Shown piece by piece: positions 9,156 to 16,687 of a DNA stretch of 64,000 nucleotides. Below the pieces are notes generated by a model, which saw only the letters and a program-made list of their open reading frames with translations, ran no database searches and had not been told where the DNA came from. Origin of the DNA: an uncultured bacterium (GTDB taxonomy: Bacteria; Bacillota; Clostridia; Lachnospirales; Lachnospiraceae); assembly GCA_947073545.1 (NCBI GenBank), contig CAMTMP010000007.1, positions 84,059 to 148,058 of the forward strand, in the 5' to 3' direction. Positions within the stretch are counted from its first letter, which is position 1, and each line of letters starts with the position of its first letter. Both the position numbers and the translations under genes were made by a program.

Positions 9156-9234
9156 CCTCTTTCTGCTTCGGCTCTTACCCGCCGTGCCAGCTCGATTCCG
9201 CTTTGCTTCATCTCGCTGCTGGCTTTCGCCCTAT

Positions 9235-9295
9235 AGTCTCGGGTAAGAACAGAAAAGTGTCTGCAAGCTGCCATTTTCTGTTCTTACCCGAGACT
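9235..9295. repeat. Perfect 22-bp inverted repeat with a 17-nt loop
   Basis: Arms 9235-9256 and 9274-9295 are exact reverse complements; each contains CGGGTAAGAACAG or its complement. Neither side has a T-tract, so it is not an ordinary intrinsic terminator. A degenerate third copy of the CGGGTAAGA core lies at 9173-9181 beside the start of the glycerophosphotransferase-like gene. One arm sits at the 3' end of the presumed noncoding RNA that follows the TnpB-like gene, where a guide would be expected. Confidence 0.85.
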
Positions 9296-9569
9296 GCACG
9301 GCTCATTTAACAAGGCATATTGGTCACCCAAACAGGTGATGCGGAAATCCGCTTCGCTCCCGGTACGTCTTCTTCTCAGAAGTTCCCAAGGGTCCTGGCA
9401 TACCCAATACCCGGTCTAAACCGGCTTCTAATGCCGTTTGGCGTTACGGTTTCGAATACCGCAAATTCGTTTCGCCTTTTAATCAAAAGAAATTTCCCAC
9501 AGTCCTACTCCCAAGCCCGGTTTTGGTAAAATGCTCCCTCCAGGAAACATTCATCTGTGAAAGCCTTCA
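9296..9569 (-). ncRNA. Candidate omega-RNA-like structured RNA downstream of the TnpB-like gene
   Basis: This 274-nt stretch after the TnpB-like stop has no convincing ORF. On the minus strand it contains a series of short hairpins: CCGGT/ACCGG around TTAG, CTTC/GAAG around TGA, GCGGA/TCCGC and TCACC/GGTGA. In IS200/IS605 elements the omega-RNA (reRNA) overlaps the 3' end of tnpB and the right element end, and finishes in the guide. Position and structure fit that, with the 3' end running toward the 22-bp inverted repeat. Transcription and exact ends cannot be read from sequence. Confidence 0.5.
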
Positions 9570-10874
9570 TTATGATCTTGCCTGCCCGCGTTTTAGGGCA
9601 TTCTTCGCCGCATTCTCTCTCTCGGAAAGTTTTGCGCCACAGGCTTTACAGGAAAAAACAGCATTCCCCTTTTCCCCAATTGCGCCACACTGGCTGCATT
9701 CTCTACTGATGTCTTTTCCAAACACTTCTATCAAATGAATGGACTGTTCCTTACATTTCTGGTTCAGTCGGTTTCTCACATATCCTCTCTGCCACATGTT
9801 GACAGAGCTATTGATTCTTTTATTGACACCTGCTTTAGAACTTTGCGGCAATTTGGGAAGATAGATGACTGCCGGTTTCTCTGTTCGCAGCATCCGGTTA
9901 ATTTCTGCATTAATATAAGTATGCAAAGCCTCTTCCAGTCTCTCCCTGCCCGCTGTATACTTTTTTCTGCCGGGATTTTTCTCCTTATTCTTGCGATATC
10001 GAATGTTGCCCTCCCTGACATACTCCGAAAGGGCATACTGATAATCACTGTATTTATCCCCGTAAATGCTGCCACTGTCTGTCACAAACATAGTGCGGAT
10101 TCCCACTGCCAGCCCGATTTCCCTGCGATAATCCTCATGCTGCCTGACTCTCATCTCTACCGGTGCATGGATCACTACATTTCCCTCGCCGGGAAAAATA
10201 CGAACATAGAGCTGTTTCGCATAACGGTTATTGTCTGTGAGCGGTATAAAAACCCGCTTTCTCTTTTCTTTTATGGCAAGATAGATGCCGTGGTCATCGT
10301 AACGATACGCTTTCTTGGATATGGAAAACCCGTCCACGGCATCTGTATGCATTTTCCTCAAATGCCTGCGCACCTGTCTGCGCAAGTACTGGTTCAGGCG
10401 TTTCTCCTCCACGCCCGCCCGCACTTCCTGAAATGTTTTTTCCCATGCCTCGGAGAGCTGTAATTCTTTTTCCAGAAGAATTGCTTCAAAGCAATCACTC
10501 TGTTTCATGACAAACCGCAGATAATGTCTGTCCTCCGGCGACAGGTTCTCATTTTCCCGAATACACTTCTCAATTCTGCTCTTGGTCTGCGTCCATTGAT
10601 TCTTGATATCGCCCAGCGCGTCAAAAACCGCCAGATAAAAATAAACTGAAGGCAGACCGAGACTCGCCCGCAAGCCGCTCGCCGTCATTTCATTCTGTAC
10701 CGTATAACCGGGATAAATTTTAGGCAGGCTTTTCATTCCGCCATAACGTTGATACACGTAATTTTTGACTGCTCTGTAATCCTTTGCGATCTCCTGCAGC
10801 TTTCGCATATCGGTTTCAGGGATGGGTTCCCTATTATATTGGCGGACTGTCTTACATATGGTACTTGACGGCAT
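9570..10874 (-). CDS. TnpB-family protein with apparently inactive RuvC domain (TldR-like candidate)
   Basis: A 434-residue OrfB/TnpB-type protein with a helical and beta N-terminal half, a RuvC-like C-terminal half and a zinc finger (Cys393, Cys396, Cys409, Cys412). The catalytic acids appear replaced. The GIDLG position of RuvC-I reads GLAVG (Ala256), the IVIEDL position of RuvC-II reads AVIYLP (Tyr338), and the DxNAA position of RuvC-III reads RENAA (Arg419). Known TldR proteins are TnpB homologues that lost nuclease activity and act as RNA-guided repressors; this protein fits that description by residues only. No TnpA transposase is nearby. It ends 415 nt before the glycerophosphotransferase-like gene and starts beside recombination-like site A. 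It could also be a decaying insertion-sequence gene, but the uninterrupted ORF argues against simple decay. Confidence 0.78.
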   Translation of the reverse strand: MPSSTICKTVRQYNREPIPETDMRKLQEIAKDYRAVKNYVYQRYGGMKSLPKIYPGYTVQNEMTASGLRASLGLPSVYFYLAVFDALGDIKNQWTQTKSRIEKCIRENENLSPEDRHYLRFVMKQSDCFEAILLEKELQLSEAWEKTFQEVRAGVEEKRLNQYLRRQVRRHLRKMHTDAVDGFSISKKAYRYDDHGIYLAIKEKRKRVFIPLTDNNRYAKQLYVRIFPGEGNVVIHAPVEMRVRQHEDYRREIGLAVGIRTMFVTDSGSIYGDKYSDYQYALSEYVREGNIRYRKNKEKNPGRKKYTAGRERLEEALHTYINAEINRMLRTEKPAVIYLPKLPQSSKAGVNKRINSSVNMWQRGYVRNRLNQKCKEQSIHLIEVFGKDISRECSQCGAIGEKGNAVFSCKACGAKLSERENAAKNALKRGQARS

Positions 10875-10910
10875 ATCGCTGTTCTTTGCTCTCCGGCTTA
10901 TCTAATAACT

Positions 10911-10935
10911 TTCGCAGAATTGGGTATTCTGCGAA
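10911..10935. repeat. Recombination-site-like repeat A (reverse complement of repeat B)
   Basis: A 25-bp site with 10-bp palindromic arms TTCGCAGAAT and ATTCTGCGAA around an asymmetric 5-bp spacer TGGGT, followed on the plus strand by a T5 run. Repeat B at 12526-12550 has the same arms with spacer ACCCA, so the two are exact reverse complements flanking the recombinase gene. Arms around a short spacer are the usual form of a tyrosine recombinase core site. The hairpin plus T-run could also act as a plus-strand terminator. Confidence 0.8.
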
Positions 10936-10971
10936 TTTTTCCTCGTCTTCCCTGAAAATAAGGAATTTTTC

Positions 10972-12114
10972 CTATTGCTGACCACATAACTGACCATAAT
11001 CAGCGGAGAGAGCATTGATGTATTTCCGTTTCGTATCCATGCTGGGATGCACATATCTGTTCAAAGTAATCTGCACATTGGAATGTCCCAGAATTTCGCT
11101 GAGGCTTTTGACATCCATTCCACTATCAATACAGTTTGTGGCAAAGGTATGCCTCAAGATATGAAAGTTATAATTAGGGGCATTGATTCTTTTTAGATAT
11201 TTTTTAAAATGGTTTTGATAAGTCCGCGGTTCCATCGGTTTATTATTCTTCAGGACATATACATTCCCGTCTTGATGAAACTTAGTGAGAAGAGATAACA
11301 TTGTGTCTGATATGGGAACTTCCCTTTTAGAGAAAACGCTTTTAGGAGGCGTTTCTAAAAGAACGGTTTTTGTCGAACCCTCCTTACTTTCAATTCTCTG
11401 TACGGTTCTATTGACGTGAAGCAATCCTTTTTCCTGATCTATATCGTCCCACTTTAATGAGCATATTTCTCCCAATCGAAGCCCGGTAAAAAGACAAAGA
11501 TAGATTCCTGCCTTGGAAATGTCCATGTCACTACAGAGAAATTGTATTAACCGGGCCTGCTCCGTGCGATTCATAATTTCAATCGCAGGCAGTCTCTTGT
11601 GCAGAGAACTGCTTGTAATAATCGGCATGGGATAACCGTACTGTTTTTCAGCATAGTGCATAGTCTGTTTGATGGCGGCAAGGACACTTTGCCTAGTGGA
11701 ATCAGATACTTCCAATACAGCTATCTGCGCTTGAATGTGACTGTTGGACATTCGGGAAAGTTTGTCGGTAGAAAAAAGAGACTGGATATGACAAGTATAA
11801 AGCTTTTTATATTTAATATAAGTAGAGTGTTTTCTGTTCTGAGCCACCTCATCCAGCCATTCCTCCATAAGCGCGCAAAAATTAGTATCGCAGATCTGTA
11901 GCTGCAGTCTGCCGTTTTTCTGAGAATTTTGCAGGATAGGGACATCTGTTCTATTTAATAGATACATCTTGGCAGTGAGTTTTTCTTTCACTTCACTGTA
12001 AGATTTTCCATAAATAGATAAATATCGTTTCCGGCCGTCTTCAGAAATTATCTGATATCTTCCTTCCCACCTTCCATCTGTACGTTTTCTTATGTTATCA
12101 CCTCGTCTTGGCAT
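10972..12114 (-). CDS. Tyrosine recombinase (phage-integrase family)
   Basis: A 380-residue protein with an AP2-like N-terminal arm-binding region (residues ~1-60: GRWEGRYQIISEDG), a SAM-like core-binding domain (~75-175) and the catalytic domain (~185-375). Catalytic residues are in place: Arg in TGLRLGEICSL, HxxR in FHILRHTFATN, His in LGHSNVQITL and the nucleophile Tyr in NRYVHPS. Length and domains match integrases of Gram-positive integrative elements. The gene lies alone between repeats A and B, so DNA inversion, or integration and excision at those sites, is the likely reaction. Start at 12114 with AAGGAGAG upstream. A candidate promoter TTGTCA-N17-TGTTAT lies further upstream in 12115-12200. 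No excisionase was recognised. Confidence 0.88.
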   Translation of the reverse strand: MPRRGDNIRKRTDGRWEGRYQIISEDGRKRYLSIYGKSYSEVKEKLTAKMYLLNRTDVPILQNSQKNGRLQLQICDTNFCALMEEWLDEVAQNRKHSTYIKYKKLYTCHIQSLFSTDKLSRMSNSHIQAQIAVLEVSDSTRQSVLAAIKQTMHYAEKQYGYPMPIITSSSLHKRLPAIEIMNRTEQARLIQFLCSDMDISKAGIYLCLFTGLRLGEICSLKWDDIDQEKGLLHVNRTVQRIESKEGSTKTVLLETPPKSVFSKREVPISDTMLSLLTKFHQDGNVYVLKNNKPMEPRTYQNHFKKYLKRINAPNYNFHILRHTFATNCIDSGMDVKSLSEILGHSNVQITLNRYVHPSMDTKRKYINALSADYGQLCGQQ

Positions 12115-12525
12115 ATGTAGCTCTCCTTTCTGACCACTTTTTTGACCACAAATATACCATTAATAACAGTTTGAGTGACAAAATATGACAAAATTTTACA
12201 TTGAGTTTAGCGGAATTGTTTTTTGCTCACAATTTCTATGATTTTGAATCAACCAACACAATAGAAAAGCAGGAGATTCTAAACCGGTTTCTCCGGCAGA
12301 GCAGGAGGAAAAATTATGAGCTATGTATGACACAGAAAAGTGGAATTTATGAAGATCTATATCTTGACTTTATAGAATTTAGAAAAGATTATAGTTTTAA
12401 TACCAAAAGATGACAGCACTGTCTATCGAAGTAAAATTGACAAACACCCTTATGTAGAGTATAATTTGTGTCGATACATAACTTGCAGACAGTTAGGTTA
12501 CAATTTTGCATGACTGCTATAGTTT
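12115..12525. other. AT-rich intergenic region between recombinase start and repeat B
   Basis: About 410 bp inside the inverted-repeat segment. It holds the probable recombinase promoter (with two TTGTCA hexamers) and one doubtful small ORF on the plus strand. If the segment inverts, this AT-rich end would move next to the start of the TnpB-like gene and any outward promoter here would point into it. I see no other feature. Confidence 0.5.
12201..12413 (+). CDS. Doubtful small ORF, hypothetical
   Basis: A 70-codon frame starting with TTG, without a clear ribosome binding site. The second half (FLRQSRRKNYELCMTQKSG then IYEDLYLDFIEFRKDY) has a protein-like charged composition and may be the remnant of a longer gene. 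I do not recognise a family. It is the only plus-strand frame between the two inverted repeats, where an excisionase or directionality factor might be expected, but nothing in the sequence supports that role. Confidence 0.2.
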   Translation: MSLAELFFAHNFYDFESTNTIEKQEILNRFLRQSRRKNYELCMTQKSGIYEDLYLDFIEFRKDYSFNTKR

Positions 12526-12550
12526 TTCGCAGAATACCCAATTCTGCGAA
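12526..12550. repeat. Recombination-site-like repeat B (reverse complement of repeat A)
   Basis: Same 10-bp arms as repeat A (TTCGCAGAAT and ATTCTGCGAA), with the spacer reading ACCCA, the reverse complement of TGGGT. A T6 run follows on the plus strand. It lies 14 bp from the histidine kinase stop codon. On the minus strand the hairpin is not followed by T residues, so it is not a good terminator for the kinase operon. Confidence 0.8.
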
Positions 12551-12564
12551 TTTTTTAGTTACTC

Positions 12565-13827
12565 CTATCCCTTCACCCCGCGAAGCGTTATCAGGCAGTA
12601 CCCTCCTCCTTCCTCCCCATTCCCAAAACGAATCTTCCCGCCATGCGCCATAATAATTTTCTTCACGATTTCCAAGCCACGGATGTTCTCCCCCGGCGAA
12701 TCCTTCTTTCTGCTGCGCAGACGGCGCAGCACTTCTTCCGAGTAACCCACGCCATCATCTTCCAAACGGATATAACATTTTTGCTTTTCCTGCCACATGG
12801 CAACCCGAATTTTTACTAGTTCTCTCTTGCCGCTGTGTTTCATACTATTATTGATCAGGTTGCGAAATACCCTCACAAAAAGCTGTCTGTCGGCTTTTAC
12901 GCACAACTGCTCTGCATCCGGCTCTATCCGCATGTCTATCTCCAGTTGTCCCGGCACGGAATCATTCAGAAAGGACACGGCAACACTCCTGACAATCTCC
13001 GCGGGCCGCACTTTTTCTTTCCGCAGCGCCTGCATGGAATATTCCAGTTGGGAGGTCAAATTTAAATCCGCAATCAGTTCTTTCATAACCACACTCTGAT
13101 GCCGAATCACAGCCGCCTGCTGCCTGGCTTCTCCCGGCAATCCCTCACTGTGTTCCAAAGTATCGGCATATCCCATCACAACAGACAGGGGCGTGCGGAT
13201 ATCGTGGGAAATACCGGCAATCCACTCAATGCGCGCCCGTTCCCTGTTCCTTGTAAACCGTTTTGTAAAGACGAAAGCCAACGCCACAATCCATATAAAA
13301 TTAATAAGAAAGAATGCCAGCATCGTCCGTTCGACGAAATACATCCATGGAATGGAAAATTCTATATTGTATTTCCACATTGTTTCCTTCTGCATACCCA
13401 CGACCATAATCCTGTCATCCCAAGCACGCATCTGCACCGGATATCCTTCCAGATACCATTTGCTCATGCGGGCAATGTCTGCGCTGTTGTACTCATCTTT
13501 CAACTCTTCCGGTTTTCGGACACTCCAGACCACCCGTCCATTCTCGTCGAGGAGCATCGCCCACTGATCCTTCTGCTCGAACTCCTCCTCCATCTCCCTG
13601 TCAAGCGTGTAGCCGTCCTGCACAGGTGTTAACGACTCCATAACCCTTCCCCCGTAAATATACACGGAATCCGTGTTCACATAGACCACCGCCGCTGATA
13701 CCAGAAGCACGATATTGAGTATACAGGTCAGGGCAGCAACACTAAAAACCGCCAATACGGCGTAAATCAAAAACCGCGGTGCTTTTCTATAATTATAATA
13801 TATCCGTTCTCTTTTAAATTGCCTCAT
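12565..13827 (-). CDS. Sensor histidine kinase of the two-component system
   Basis: A 420-residue membrane kinase if started at the ATG at 13827, which overlaps the regulator stop as ATGA; the frame runs further upstream but without support. Two membrane segments (~20-45 and ~180-205) enclose a ~130-residue extracytoplasmic sensor. The H-box ISHDIRTPLSVVMGYADTLEHS is followed by an HATPase_c domain with an N-box (FRNLINNSMKHSG) and G-boxes (EDDGVGYSEE, RGLEIVKKIIMAHGGKI). Architecture is the classic HisKA type that pairs with OmpR regulators. With the divergent ABC exporter it probably senses a cell-envelope-active peptide or antibiotic; that ligand class is inferred from context. Confidence 0.9.
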   Translation of the reverse strand: MRQFKRERIYYNYRKAPRFLIYAVLAVFSVAALTCILNIVLLVSAAVVYVNTDSVYIYGGRVMESLTPVQDGYTLDREMEEEFEQKDQWAMLLDENGRVVWSVRKPEELKDEYNSADIARMSKWYLEGYPVQMRAWDDRIMVVGMQKETMWKYNIEFSIPWMYFVERTMLAFFLINFIWIVALAFVFTKRFTRNRERARIEWIAGISHDIRTPLSVVMGYADTLEHSEGLPGEARQQAAVIRHQSVVMKELIADLNLTSQLEYSMQALRKEKVRPAEIVRSVAVSFLNDSVPGQLEIDMRIEPDAEQLCVKADRQLFVRVFRNLINNSMKHSGKRELVKIRVAMWQEKQKCYIRLEDDGVGYSEEVLRRLRSRKKDSPGENIRGLEIVKKIIMAHGGKIRFGNGEEGGGYCLITLRGVKG

Positions 13828-14612
13828 ACCAGCCTGTACCCCAGCCCCCTCACCGTCAGCAGATATTTCGGGTGAGAAGGATCTTCCTCTATTTTCTCTC
13901 GCAGTCTGCGGATATGCACAACCAGCGTATTTTCGTATCCGTAATTTTCCTCCTGCCAAACAGCGTCGCAAAGAGCGTCAATACTCACAATCCGCCCTCT
14001 CTCCTGCGCCAGCTTTTGCAGAATGGCGTATTCTTTTGCGGTCAGTGTCACTTCTCCTGCTTTCTCCGACGTGCCCCTCTCCTCTCCTGCGCCATCGGTT
14101 CCGTCTGCTGCACCGCCTGTTTTTCCCGGCCGATTGTCTGCCGCAGTGTCTTTGTGCCACTGCACGACCCCGCTGCCAAGGTCTACCAGGCATCTGCCAA
14201 GCGCAATGACCTCTGCTTCCTGCATGCTCTTTACCCTGTACACCCGCTTCAACACCGCGGTCACCCGCAGAATCAGCTCTTCCGGCAGAAAAGGTTTTGT
14301 GATATAATCGTCCGCGCCAAGTCCCAGCCCCCGCAGCCGGCTTTCGTCTTCGTCCCGCGCCGATAGAAAGATTACAGGAACCTCCGACATTTTACGCAGT
14401 TTTTTTAATAAAGAAAAGCCGTCACCGTCAGGCAGCATAACGTCCAGAAGAACCAAATGCGGCTCCTTCAGCGCAAACAGCTCCTCCGCCTCAAGGCAGT
14501 CTGCCGCCACGGTCACCTTATGGAACCCCGCCCGACGAAGAAACCCACTGACCATTTCACGCAATGCCTTTTCATCATCTACCAGTAAGATTTTACAGTC
14601 ATATAAGTTCAT
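13824..14612 (-). CDS. OmpR-family response regulator
   Basis: A 262-residue regulator. The receiver domain (~1-120) has the acidic pair VDDE, phospho-acceptor Asp in LLDVMLPDGDG, the Ser switch in LSARDE and Lys in ITKPF. The C-terminal winged-helix domain (~165-262) shows LTAKEYAILQKLAQERG, VHIRRLREKIE and VRGLGYRLV. A Gly/Glu/Ala-rich linker of ~35 residues (ADGTDGAGEERG) is longer than usual. Start at 14612 with GGAGG upstream. A shared 22-bp box near its own promoter and near the ABC exporter promoter suggests it controls both. Confidence 0.92.
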   Translation of the reverse strand: MNLYDCKILLVDDEKALREMVSGFLRRAGFHKVTVAADCLEAEELFALKEPHLVLLDVMLPDGDGFSLLKKLRKMSEVPVIFLSARDEDESRLRGLGLGADDYITKPFLPEELILRVTAVLKRVYRVKSMQEAEVIALGRCLVDLGSGVVQWHKDTAADNRPGKTGGAADGTDGAGEERGTSEKAGEVTLTAKEYAILQKLAQERGRIVSIDALCDAVWQEENYGYENTLVVHIRRLREKIEEDPSHPKYLLTVRGLGYRLV

Positions 14613-14631
14613 TTACTTTTCCTCCAATTAC

Positions 14632-14660
14632 AGTATATTGCTTTCCGCATTTTCTGAAAA
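14632..14660 (-). promoter_or_regulatory. Predicted promoter of the two-component operon
   Basis: On the minus strand TTTTCA and TATACT are separated by exactly 17 bp, ending about 20 bp before the regulator start. The weak -35 and the 22-bp box just upstream suggest an activated promoter. Confidence 0.55.
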
Positions 14661-14673
14661 GATTCCTGTCAGA

Positions 14674-14695
14674 TTCTTAAGGTAAATGTAATGTC
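14674..14695. promoter_or_regulatory. Shared 22-bp box 1 (candidate response-regulator operator)
   Basis: The box has core CTTAAGGTAAATGTAAT and matches 16688-16709 in 20 of 22 positions, in the same plus-strand orientation. It lies 14 bp upstream of the predicted -35 of the two-component operon. It may be a direct-repeat binding site for the OmpR-type regulator; the alternative is a duplication produced when the AAA/RloB-like pair was inserted. Confidence 0.6.
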
Positions 14696-14719
14696 ATAAA
14701 AATAGCGCCCAAATCGACG

Positions 14720-15233
14720 CTATTTTCTGTCCAAATATTTATCCAATACGCAAAGCAAATTACTTGTATTTGTCCGTATTATTTTACTGGACAATTTTTC
14801 AGGCGACATTTTCTCAATCTCCCCTTTGTTTTTATATGTACCTGCTGCCTGCACTTTTAGGTCATCCGGGATTTGTCTGCCTAAAAATACCTCTTCCACA
14901 TCGTGACAAAACCATACCAAATCATAATCATTTCCTTCACAAAACTGCCGGATATCCCGGAAAGCATTTGCATGTTCAATGCTTTTCTCGAATGCATCCG
15001 TATCAATGAAGTAAATCACCTTCGTCTCTCCGTGTATAAACATTCTCTTCTTTTGATTGATCTCCTTCCATACATCCTTAGAGCGGTATTTTGTTTTTGT
15101 ACCCATATATATCGGGCTGATTTTGATTTGTTTACTCTCTTGATACAAAAAAATTTATAGCCTCTTTAATGTAAATATAATCCGTATTCGCCCTTTTATT
15201 TGTCTCCAGACAAAATATCAGTTGTCTTGCCAT
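14720..15233 (-). pseudogene. RloB-like (TOPRIM-type) gene interrupted by a one-base frameshift
   Basis: The ATG at 15233 (RBS GGAGAG, 7 bp after the ATPase stop) opens a frame MARQLIFCLETNKRANTDY... that stops after 34 codons. The remaining 142 codons (ESKQIKISPIYMGTKTKYRS... FIDTDAFEKSIEHANAF... KYLDRK) continue in another frame. The frames meet at a run of seven T on the minus strand (15147-15153); removing one T joins them into a ~171-residue protein. The acidic positions (CLET, FIDTDAFE) and the AAA partner suggest the RloB/TOPRIM class. It may be a true mutation, a phase-variable tract, productive slippage or a sequencing error. Family assignment is moderate. Confidence 0.6.
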
Positions 15234-15239
15234 AATCCA

Positions 15240-16574
15240 TCACTCTCCAAAAATGCCTACAAAATCGGACGCCTCTACATTAAACGGCAAGTCCTCTATC
15301 ATCCCATTTCGATAGCAGTTCTCAGGCGTTGCATTCCCTCTGGAAGTCCATGGAATCAAATGATTATCGCTGGATAAAAAGTCTATGGAGTTTTTGTTTT
15401 CCTTCAAAGCACTCATGGGGCCTAAATTATGCGTGGTAAAGCATAACTGACCCTTTCCGTAATACATGAAATATTCAATCAGCTTACAGAGATACACGTC
15501 ATTTAAGTTGGCATCCATCTCATCGACAAAAACAATATCCCCTCTGCTGGCAGCCGAAAAACAATCAAATAGCCGAATTAATTTTTTTATCCCGGTACTC
15601 TCAAATTCTTTGTTAATTACATAATTGCCATAGTTGAGATTCAAGTCACAGACATATCGCTCTCCATCTTCTTTTGCGTCAACATCTATAGATATCAGAC
15701 TAGGTTTGAATATCTTGATAAATTGCGTTAGCTGCCCTATTTTTTCTTTATATTTTTCAAATTTCTCCTTCTCAATAAACTTTTCATTAACACCTGGATC
15801 TAAAGCCCAATCATTTGTGTACCCGAAAACCTCCTCCATAATTGTCTGTTGATCCAGTTGAGTTCCTTTTAATCTCTTCCGGAAAAAATACAACTCATGC
15901 TGATCCTCCTCCGCAAGATATATTTTTAAGGAAGGAGCCAGAAACAGACAGGCTAATACAGAAAAAAACAAGCCGCTTCCGTTACTCCAGTCGGTCAAGT
16001 CTTCTTCACACATATTCATAATATAAAGACATATAAAAGAATGCGTGGACAACAAATTAGCTGTTTTCTTCTCTATCCAAGCCGCTTCCTGCTCTGTGCG
16101 GATAGCAGAAATCAGTTCACCCCCCTGACTTTCAAAAACAATGTGATAATTATTATTGGCGTAATTACCATTCTTAAATTTCAGACCTTCGTGCTGAATT
16201 TCGTATAATCCACTCTTACCTTTTCCGATTTGTACATCATATTGATATACAATGCTGTCCTTGTCAACCTTAAACAAAAACTCTAACTGAAGTCGAAATA
16301 CTTCTGTGGCTTTATTAACTATTTCAGCTAAAAATTCCTGTGATTTTGACTCATTTAAATAATTTGCATTCAATATCAAATCCTGAAGTATTTTAACCGC
16401 CGTAACAAGCGCAGATTTTCCCGCACCATTTTCCCCGTAAATCGCCTTAACCCTATATCTTTCCGGATTAAAATTTTTGTCAACAGTTTTTTTATAAAAA
16501 TCCAAGCGCACTTCTTCTTTGATACATTTAATTCCGGAAACACTGATATTTAACAAATAGAACATATTATCCAT
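15240..16574 (-). CDS. AAA-family ATPase, RloA/OLD-like defence-type protein
   Basis: A 444-residue SMC/ABC-like ATPase: Walker A GENGAGKSA at 47-55, a coiled or helical middle, the signature-like ESTGIKKLIRLF, Walker B GDIVFVDEMDANLN and an H-loop in CFTTHNLGP. This layout is that of AAA15/21 ATPases found in abortive-infection and anti-phage operons, usually next to an effector such as RloB. Here the next gene is RloB-like and overlaps closely. Base composition is clearly AT-richer than the GC-rich two-component and exporter genes on either side, suggesting later acquisition. Which nucleic acid or phage signal it senses cannot be read. Confidence 0.8.
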   Translation of the reverse strand: MDNMFYLLNISVSGIKCIKEEVRLDFYKKTVDKNFNPERYRVKAIYGENGAGKSALVTAVKILQDLILNANYLNESKSQEFLAEIVNKATEVFRLQLEFLFKVDKDSIVYQYDVQIGKGKSGLYEIQHEGLKFKNGNYANNNYHIVFESQGGELISAIRTEQEAAWIEKKTANLLSTHSFICLYIMNMCEEDLTDWSNGSGLFFSVLACLFLAPSLKIYLAEEDQHELYFFRKRLKGTQLDQQTIMEEVFGYTNDWALDPGVNEKFIEKEKFEKYKEKIGQLTQFIKIFKPSLISIDVDAKEDGERYVCDLNLNYGNYVINKEFESTGIKKLIRLFDCFSAASRGDIVFVDEMDANLNDVYLCKLIEYFMYYGKGQLCFTTHNLGPMSALKENKNSIDFLSSDNHLIPWTSRGNATPENCYRNGMIEDLPFNVEASDFVGIFGE

Positions 16575-16687
16575 TTCCCATACCCCTTTCCGTAATAGTA
16601 TGCCATTTATACACTAAAATATTACAAAATGTATTTTTTTAATTTCTTTGTATTATACAATCTTTCTTGTCCAAAATCAACTCCCGT

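Noticed and set aside
9074..9274. A 66-codon minus-strand ORF (MAACRHFSVLTRDY...) before the glycerophosphotransferase-like gene
   Set aside because: It runs through the inverted repeat and into the next gene in another frame, and has no ribosome binding site or recognisable family; it is probably chance.
9570..12114. A complete, active IS200/IS605 or integrative element
   Set aside because: There is no TnpA gene, the TnpB-like protein lacks catalytic acids, and the recombinase segment shows inverted rather than direct end sites; no cargo or relaxase genes are present.
10911..12556. Repeats A and B as plain intrinsic terminators
   Set aside because: The hairpins are followed by T-runs only on the plus strand, where no convincing gene ends, and their exact reverse-complement relation around a recombinase gene is better explained as recombination sites. 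A secondary terminator effect remains possible.
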